Assembly: GCA_900771365.1 (NCBI GenBank)
Contig: CAAGNU010000343.1
Span: forward strand, 1 to 10,592
Reading direction: 5' to 3'
DNA: 10,592 nt
Source of the DNA: Bacteroidales bacterium
GTDB lineage: Bacteria; Bacteroidota; Bacteroidia; Bacteroidales; P3
Shown here: in pieces, positions 7,025 through 10,592 of the stretch
Layout: each line of letters starts with the position of its first letter
Position numbering within the stretch: the stretch's first letter is position 1
The notes under the pieces: model-generated
Told to the model about the DNA's origin: nothing
Database searches by the model: none
Seen by the model: only the letters and a program-made list of their open reading frames with translations
Translations under genes and position numbers: made by a program

Positions 7025-7660
7025 TTATCTGAGGAAGCCGTTATACATCTTTTCTTCGCCGATAGAGCTGAGGTCGCCATGTCCTGGCAGCACCTCGTAC
7101 TCATCGGGGAGCGAAAGGATGCGGCCATGCAGCTTGGCCATCAGGAGGTCGTAGTCGCCCCCCGGAAGGTCCGTGCGGCCGATACTGCCGCGGAAGAGTG
7201 CGTCGCCCGTGATGACGACCTTCTCATCGTGCAGGACGTATGCCATGCTGCCCGGACAATGTCCCGGGACGTGGCGGCATTCAATCTTGCCGAAAGGCAG
7301 CACCTCATCGTCCTCTATGAACTGCGTCGGCAGCCCGCCCATATCCTCCACCTCAAAGCCCATCACAGAGCCGTAGACCTCGGCCTGGCCGAGCAGCTTG
7401 ACGCCGTCCTTATGGAGCGTCACGGGGAGGCCATAGCGCTCGCAGACCTGCTTCAATCCCGCGATATGGTCGACATGCGCATGGGTAAGCAGCACCAGCA
7501 CAGGCCTGAGCCCGTTCTCTTCGACAAACTGTGCGAGCCGTGCATCCTCATAGCCGGCCTCGGCGCCAGGGTCCACAATGGCGCATTCTCGCGTCACCTC
7601 GTCCCACAGCACGAAGCAGTTCACCTGAAAATGACTGAAAACGAATTGCTTTATCTGCAT
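7025..7660 (-). CDS. Metallo-beta-lactamase-fold hydrolase, GloC/YcbL-type (glyoxalase II-like)
   Basis: This 211-residue protein has the size and motif order of the GloC/YcbL family, zinc hydrolases that can cleave S-D-lactoylglutathione and related thioesters. Metal ligands are visible: HAHVDH (residues 60-65; His60, His62, Asp64, His65), His134 in PGHCPGS, Asp153 in TGDALF and His194 in LPGHGDLS. The segment RGSIGRTDLPGGD (157-169) and the ending GEEKMYNGFL also match the YcbL pattern. Many Bacteroidales lack glutathione, so the natural substrate may be another thiol ester or a different metabolite. I chose the start at 7660 (MQIKQFVFSHFQVNC), because the open frame upstream to 7729 translates the 7-bp repeat region. 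The gene lies 126 bp downstream of lysS on the same strand, with no promoter box in the gap. Confidence 0.88.
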   Translation of the reverse strand: MQIKQFVFSHFQVNCFVLWDEVTRECAIVDPGAEAGYEDARLAQFVEENGLRPVLVLLTHAHVDHIAGLKQVCERYGLPVTLHKDGVKLLGQAEVYGSVMGFEVEDMGGLPTQFIEDDEVLPFGKIECRHVPGHCPGSMAYVLHDEKVVITGDALFRGSIGRTDLPGGDYDLLMAKLHGRILSLPDEYEVLPGHGDLSSIGEEKMYNGFLR

Positions 7661-7675
7661 ATTTTGTATTTTTGG

Positions 7676-7771
7676 GTGAATTGTGATATGTGAAAAGTGA
7701 AATGAAAGAGGCCACATTTCTCGCCTCACATTTCACTTTTCACATTTCACATCTCACTATTCACGTTTCAC
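7676..7771. repeat. 7-bp tandem repeats in inverted arrangement, forming a long hairpin
   Basis: Four consecutive 7-bp units on the left (GTGAATT, GTGATAT, GTGAAAA, GTGAAAT; 7676-7703) face seven on the right in the opposite sense (from GCCTCAC at 7723 through ATTTCAC, TTTTCAC, ATTTCAC, ATCTCAC, TATTCAC to GTTTCAC ending 7771). As a result 7689-7704 and 7729-7744 are a perfect 16-bp inverted repeat. An inner 5-bp stem, GAGGC (7708-7712) with GCCTC (7723-7727), extends it. It fills most of the lysS-hydrolase gap. No T run follows the stem on the minus strand, so it is not a standard terminator. Confidence 0.9.
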
Positions 7772-7786
7772 TAACGGCTTCAGAAC

Positions 7787-9502
7787 CTACCCTATCCAAG
7801 CCTCGACAGCCTCTTTCTGCACGGGAGGGATGTCGAGTTTGTTCTTCTTACGCAGGCCGTTGAGGTCGTTGTAGAGCTTGTTGGGGTTGGCCTCCTTGAG
7901 CTGGGCGAGGGTGTTGATGCCGGCCTTGCGCAGCACGGGCACCCATTCTGCGGCCACGCCGTGCTCCACAAACTCCTCGTCGGTAGTCACCACGGCCTTC
8001 TTCTCGGGCTTCATCTGGGGGAAGAGCAGCACATCCTGGATGCTCTGCTCGCCCGTCATCATCATCACGAGGCGGTCGATACCGATGCCCATGCCCGAAG
8101 TGGGAGGCATACCGAATTCGAGTGCGCGGACAAAGTCCATGTCGATAAACATAGCCTCGTCGTCGCCCTTCTCGCTCAGGCGCAGCTGCTCCTGGAAGCG
8201 GCCCAGCTGGTCGATGGGGTCGTTCAGCTCGCTGTAGGCGTTAGCCAGCTCCTTGCCGTTCACGAAGAGCTCGAAGCGCTCGGTGAGGTTGGGGTTGTCG
8301 CGATGGCGCTTGCAGAGGGGCGACATCTCGATGGGGTAGTCGGTCACAAAGGTGGGCTGGATGAGGGTGTGCTCGCACTTCTCGCCGAAGATGGCGTCGA
8401 TGAGCTTGCCCTTGCCCATAGTCTCGTCGATTTCCACGCCGAGGGCCTTGCAGGTCTCGCGCAGCTGCTCCTCGGTCATATCGGACACATCGTAGCCCGT
8501 CTGCTCCTTGATGAGCTCGCACATCGGTGCGCGGCGGAACGGCGGCTTGAAGTCAATCTCGTTGCCCCACACGTTCACCTTGGTGGTGTTGTGGAGGGTC
8601 ATGGCGATACGGCTGAGCATGTTCTCCACAAACTCCATCATCCAGTTGTAGTCCTTATAGGCCACATAGATCTCCATGCAGGTGAACTCGGGGTTGTGCG
8701 TGCGGTCCATGCCCTCGTTGCGGAAGTTGCGGCTGAACTCATACACGCCGGCGTAGCCGCCCACGATGAGGCGCTTCAGATACAGCTCGTTGGCTATACG
8801 GAGGTAGAGGTCTATGTCGAGGGCGTTATGGTGCGTGATGAACGGCCTTGCCGCTGCGCCGCCGGGGATGCTCTGCAGCACGGGGGTGTCCACCTCGAGG
8901 TAGCCCTGCTCGTTGAAATAGCTGCGCATCGTGTTGACAATCTGGGCTCTCTGCTCGAAGACCTTGCGCACCTGCGGGTTCACAATCAAGTCCACATAGC
9001 GCATACGGTAGCGCTGCTCGGGGTCGCTGAAGGCGTCATACACCACGCCGTCCTTCTCCTTGACGATGGGCAGGGGGCGGAGGCTCTTGCTGAGCACCGT
9101 GAGGCTCTTCACGTGGATGGAAATCTCGCCCATCTGGGTGACAAAGACGTAGCCCGTCACGCCGATGATGTCGCCGATGTCCAGCAGGCGCTTGAAGACG
9201 GTGTTGTACATCGTCTTATCCTCGCCGGGGCATATCTCGTCGCGTTTCACATACAGCTGGATGCGGCCGTAGGAGTCCTGCAGCTCCACAAACGAGGCGG
9301 CGCCCATGATGCGGCGGCTCATGATACGGCCTGCGATACTGATGTCCTGATACAGCGTGTTATCCTGCGGGTATTTCTCCAGAATCTCCGACGATTTCAC
9401 GTTCACCTCATACAAGGCTGCGGGATAGGGGTTGATACCCAGTTTCTTCAATTCATTCAGCGAATTTCTGCGAATTTGTTCTTGTTCGGTCAGTTCAGCC
9501 AT
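7787..9502 (-). CDS. lysS: Lysyl-tRNA synthetase, class II
   Basis: This 571-residue enzyme charges tRNA-Lys with lysine. The N-terminal anticodon-binding OB fold covers about residues 53-140 (ISIAGRIMSRRIMGAASFVELQD...). The class II catalytic core follows, with motif 2 at 256-274 (FSRNFRNEGMDRTHNPEFT) and motif 3 at 464-478 (GMPPTSGMGIGIDRL). E. coli LysS has 505 residues. Here about 70 residues extend past the motif 3 region and the conserved LLFPQMKPE (492-500), in a helical tail reading AEWVPVLRKAGINTLAQLKEANPNKL and ending KEAVEAWIG. Such a tail is, to my knowledge, usual in Bacteroidota LysRS and resembles a small helix-hairpin-helix domain. The stop is TAG. The start is supported by the promoter at 9562-9594 and the absence of a better upstream ATG. 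It is probably the first gene of a lysS-hydrolase-ung run. Confidence 0.97.
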   Translation of the reverse strand: MAELTEQEQIRRNSLNELKKLGINPYPAALYEVNVKSSEILEKYPQDNTLYQDISIAGRIMSRRIMGAASFVELQDSYGRIQLYVKRDEICPGEDKTMYNTVFKRLLDIGDIIGVTGYVFVTQMGEISIHVKSLTVLSKSLRPLPIVKEKDGVVYDAFSDPEQRYRMRYVDLIVNPQVRKVFEQRAQIVNTMRSYFNEQGYLEVDTPVLQSIPGGAAARPFITHHNALDIDLYLRIANELYLKRLIVGGYAGVYEFSRNFRNEGMDRTHNPEFTCMEIYVAYKDYNWMMEFVENMLSRIAMTLHNTTKVNVWGNEIDFKPPFRRAPMCELIKEQTGYDVSDMTEEQLRETCKALGVEIDETMGKGKLIDAIFGEKCEHTLIQPTFVTDYPIEMSPLCKRHRDNPNLTERFELFVNGKELANAYSELNDPIDQLGRFQEQLRLSEKGDDEAMFIDMDFVRALEFGMPPTSGMGIGIDRLVMMMTGEQSIQDVLLFPQMKPEKKAVVTTDEEFVEHGVAAEWVPVLRKAGINTLAQLKEANPNKLYNDLNGLRKKNKLDIPPVQKEAVEAWIG

Positions 9503-9561
9503 AGTGCAATATGTTATTTATAAATTACTTACTCAGTTAAGGCACGTTTCGTACCAATCTG

Positions 9562-9594
9562 CAAAGATACGAAAAATATTTGAGAATAGACAAC
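9562..9594 (-). promoter_or_regulatory. Bacteroidota promoter of lysS
   Basis: On the minus strand the -7 box TATCTTTG lies at 9562-9569, and a GTTG (-33-like) at 9591-9594 is separated from it by 21 bases. Both sequence and spacing fit the Bacteroidota consensus. The transcript would start near 9555, about 50 nt before the lysS ATG. The 9-bp repeat array begins 64 bp further upstream. Confidence 0.8.
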
Positions 9595-9657
9595 TGAAAG
9601 TTGAAAATTATTCCCTCGCCTCCACTCCAATCCCCCAAAACCACCCCCCCAGAAAAC

Positions 9658-9788
9658 CTAGAAAACCCTAGCTATGCTAGAAGCCCTAGCCATGTTAGAA
9701 AATCTAGATATGCTAGAAAATCTAGATATGCTAGAAAATCTAGATATGCTAGCTATGCTAGAAGCCCTAGAAGCCCTAGCCATCCCAG
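9658..9788. repeat. 9-bp tandem array with phased CTAG cores
   Basis: CTAG occurs at 9658, 9668, 9677, 9686, 9704, 9713, 9722, 9731, 9740, 9749, 9758, 9767 and 9776. The one gap is filled by TTAG at 9695 and the series continues as CCAG at 9785. From 9668 on the spacing is exactly 9 bp. Units are CTAG plus AAAAT, ATATG, AAGCC, CTATG or CCATG. A core of three 18-bp dimers (AAAAT unit plus ATATG unit, 9695-9748) is flanked on both sides by the order CTATG, AAGCC, CCATG/C. The array lies between the 3' end of the small secreted protein gene and the lysS promoter. Confidence 0.93.
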
Positions 9789-9833
9789 CCCCCCAGGAAT
9801 ACCCCGGCCCGTCCTCCGCGGGCCCCTGCGAGC
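9789..9833. other. GC-rich spacer with a small hairpin after the secreted-protein gene
   Basis: GGCCCG (9806-9811) can pair with CGGGCC (9819-9824) around a 7-nt loop, 9 bp downstream of the stop of the 178-residue gene on the minus strand. No T run follows on either strand, so it is only a weak terminator candidate. Confidence 0.25.
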
Positions 9834-10370
9834 CTAATACGCCCTCATCAAAGCCTCCAACGTGTCCTGCTGCCGCAGGGGCTTCAGCCTTGTGCGGAAG
9901 CCCTGCCGCAGTCCCCGGCTCTGCGGCCTGGGGGCGAGCTCGGCAGGCGCGGAAGCCTTCGCCGTGTCCGCTTGGCGCTTGCCGGCTGCGGCAGGCGCTT
10001 GGCCGGCCTCCTCCGCACCGTCCTGCCGCTCGAAAAAGCCCTCAAAGCGACCCTTCGTGGCGGCCAGGCGGCGGCGATTGTTCAAAGCCGTCATCTTGCG
10101 GCTGTAGCGTCCGCGGATTTTATTGAACTGCTCGAGCTGCTCGATAGACATCGTCTTCTTGAAATGCCAGCGATAGCGGCGCATGAACCTGTGCTCCGTC
10201 TTCTCGATATGCGTCATCGTGTCGCCCTTCATCTCCGCGAACGGCATCTTCACCACCTCCTTCACAAACGCCTCGTAATCAGACATAAACTGTACAGTCC
10301 TATCGACTCTCTGAGCCGAGACTCCTGCCGCGCACAGCAGCACAACCATTATTGCAACAAACCTTTTCAT
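9834..10370 (-). CDS. Small secreted protein of unknown function
   Basis: I do not recognise this 178-residue protein. Residues 1-19 or 20 (MKRFVAIMVVLLCAAGVSAQ) are a signal peptide with a probable SPase I site after VSA; there is no lipobox Cys. The mature part to about residue 115 is charged and probably helical (DYEAFVKEVVKMPFAEMKGD, then EHRFMRRYRWHFKKTMSIEQLEQFNKIRGRYSRKM), rich in Arg and Lys. From about 118 to 160 it is low-complexity, rich in Ala, Gln, Arg and Pro, and likely disordered. It ends QDTLEALMRAY. It is probably periplasmic. The gene has its own promoter and a leader of about 130 nt, and lysS downstream also has its own promoter, so the two need not be linked. The signal peptide and the promoter support a real gene despite the lack of a known family. 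Confidence 0.75.
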   Translation of the reverse strand: MKRFVAIMVVLLCAAGVSAQRVDRTVQFMSDYEAFVKEVVKMPFAEMKGDTMTHIEKTEHRFMRRYRWHFKKTMSIEQLEQFNKIRGRYSRKMTALNNRRRLAATKGRFEGFFERQDGAEEAGQAPAAAGKRQADTAKASAPAELAPRPQSRGLRQGFRTRLKPLRQQDTLEALMRAY

Positions 10371-10474
10371 CGTCCCAATAACGCAGTTTTTGTCATATTA
10401 TTGCCCGACGGCATCTTTTTAATGATTATCCGCAATTGCCACAAAAAGTACAATTTGTGCCGGAATGACGCGGC

Positions 10475-10592
10475 AGCCTCCCCTTCTATATAACCACCAA
10501 TAGCAAAGATACGTAATATAACTTGTAACCAATTGGGATATATAATGTTGTGCGGAAGCCTCCCCTTTCGGAAAGGGGTAGGGGTATGTTTC
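10475..10592. repeat. Duplicated AGCCTCCCCTT motif with a GC-rich hairpin at the right edge
   Basis: AGCCTCCCCTT occurs at 10475-10485 and again at 10557-10567. The second copy leads into a perfect hairpin, CCCCTTT (10562-10568), CGG, AAAGGGG (10572-10578), followed by TAGGGGTATG. The shape resembles the end of a dispersed intergenic repeat cut by the window edge. There is no gene in this stretch. Confidence 0.35.
10504..10511 (-). promoter_or_regulatory. Bacteroidota -7 promoter box for the small secreted protein gene
   Basis: The minus strand reads TATCTTTG, preceded by TTGG about 17 bases upstream as a possible -33 element. A transcript starting near 10498 would carry a leader of about 128 nt to the ATG at 10370. 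The leader contains a 6-bp hairpin, CACAAA (10440-10445) with TTTGTG (10454-10459), but nothing I recognise as a riboswitch. Confidence 0.65.

Noticed and set aside
6628..7128. Minus-strand frames reading SSNLPIFQSSNL-type repeats apart from ung
   Set aside because: All three minus frames are open through the 8-bp array because no unit combination contains a stop. The apparent proteins are translated satellite.
7689..7744. Rho-independent terminator of lysS
   Set aside because: The stem is long and perfect but no T run follows on the minus strand, and the arms are explained by opposed 7-bp repeats.
7961..9523. 520-codon open frame on the plus strand opposite lysS
   Set aside because: It is an antisense shadow of lysS in GC-rich codons, dominated by His, Ala, Leu, Val and Asp with no family resemblance. 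lysS itself shows all class II motifs.
9604..9650. C-rich tract (G-rich on the minus strand) as a G-quadruplex or phase-variable homopolymer
   Set aside because: Only one run reaches seven bases and most G runs on the other strand are two or three long with uneven loops. It lies upstream of the lysS promoter outside any coding frame, so support is too weak.
9674..10126. 150-codon plus-strand frame beginning MLEALAMLENLDMLENL
   Set aside because: Its first third is the translated 9-bp array and the rest is antisense to the secreted-protein gene, so it is an artefact of a repeat whose unit length is a multiple of three.

Overview
The window looks like a chromosomal segment of a Bacteroidales bacterium (Bacteroides/Prevotella/Muribaculaceae type; I cannot fix the genus). 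Four things point there. Copies of the Bacteroidota -7 promoter box TAnnTTTG stand at sensible distances from genes. Start codons mostly lack strong Shine-Dalgarno sequences. There is a TonB-dependent receptor with an N-terminal carboxypeptidase-regulatory-like domain. The lysyl-tRNA synthetase carries the long C-terminal tail that I associate with this phylum.

Layout, left to right. Positions 1-392 hold no convincing gene, only inverted repeats and the terminator of the next gene. A long-chain fatty acid-CoA ligase (393-2168, minus) is divergent from holA, the DNA polymerase III delta subunit (2463-3470, plus). The 294-bp divergent region between them holds promoter boxes for both genes, three direct repeats spaced 21 bp apart and a 17-bp palindrome. 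holA is followed after 81 bp by an outer-membrane TonB-dependent receptor (3552-5867, plus) with a clear intrinsic terminator. Next comes a minus-strand run read right to left: a small secreted protein of unknown function (9834-10370), lysS (7787-9502), a GloC-type metallo-beta-lactamase-fold hydrolase (7025-7660) and ung, uracil-DNA glycosylase (5982-6662).

The genes are mostly housekeeping: translation (lysS), replication (holA), base-excision repair (ung), detoxification (GloC-like) and lipid activation. The receptor and the small secreted protein are the accessory part. There are no phage, transposase, CRISPR or defence genes.

The unusual content is non-coding. The gap upstream of each gene in the lysS - hydrolase - ung run holds a different short-unit tandem array: a 9-bp CTAG array upstream of lysS, a 7-bp GTGAAAW array in inverted arrangement upstream of the hydrolase, and a 37-unit 8-bp GATTNGAA array that touches the ung start codon. 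No TAnnTTTG box is visible in the 7-bp and 8-bp gaps, so lysS, the hydrolase and ung may be one transcript with repeat-filled spacers. This is the part most worth a second look. Its function, if any, is unknown, and it may be a common type of intergenic satellite in this order.
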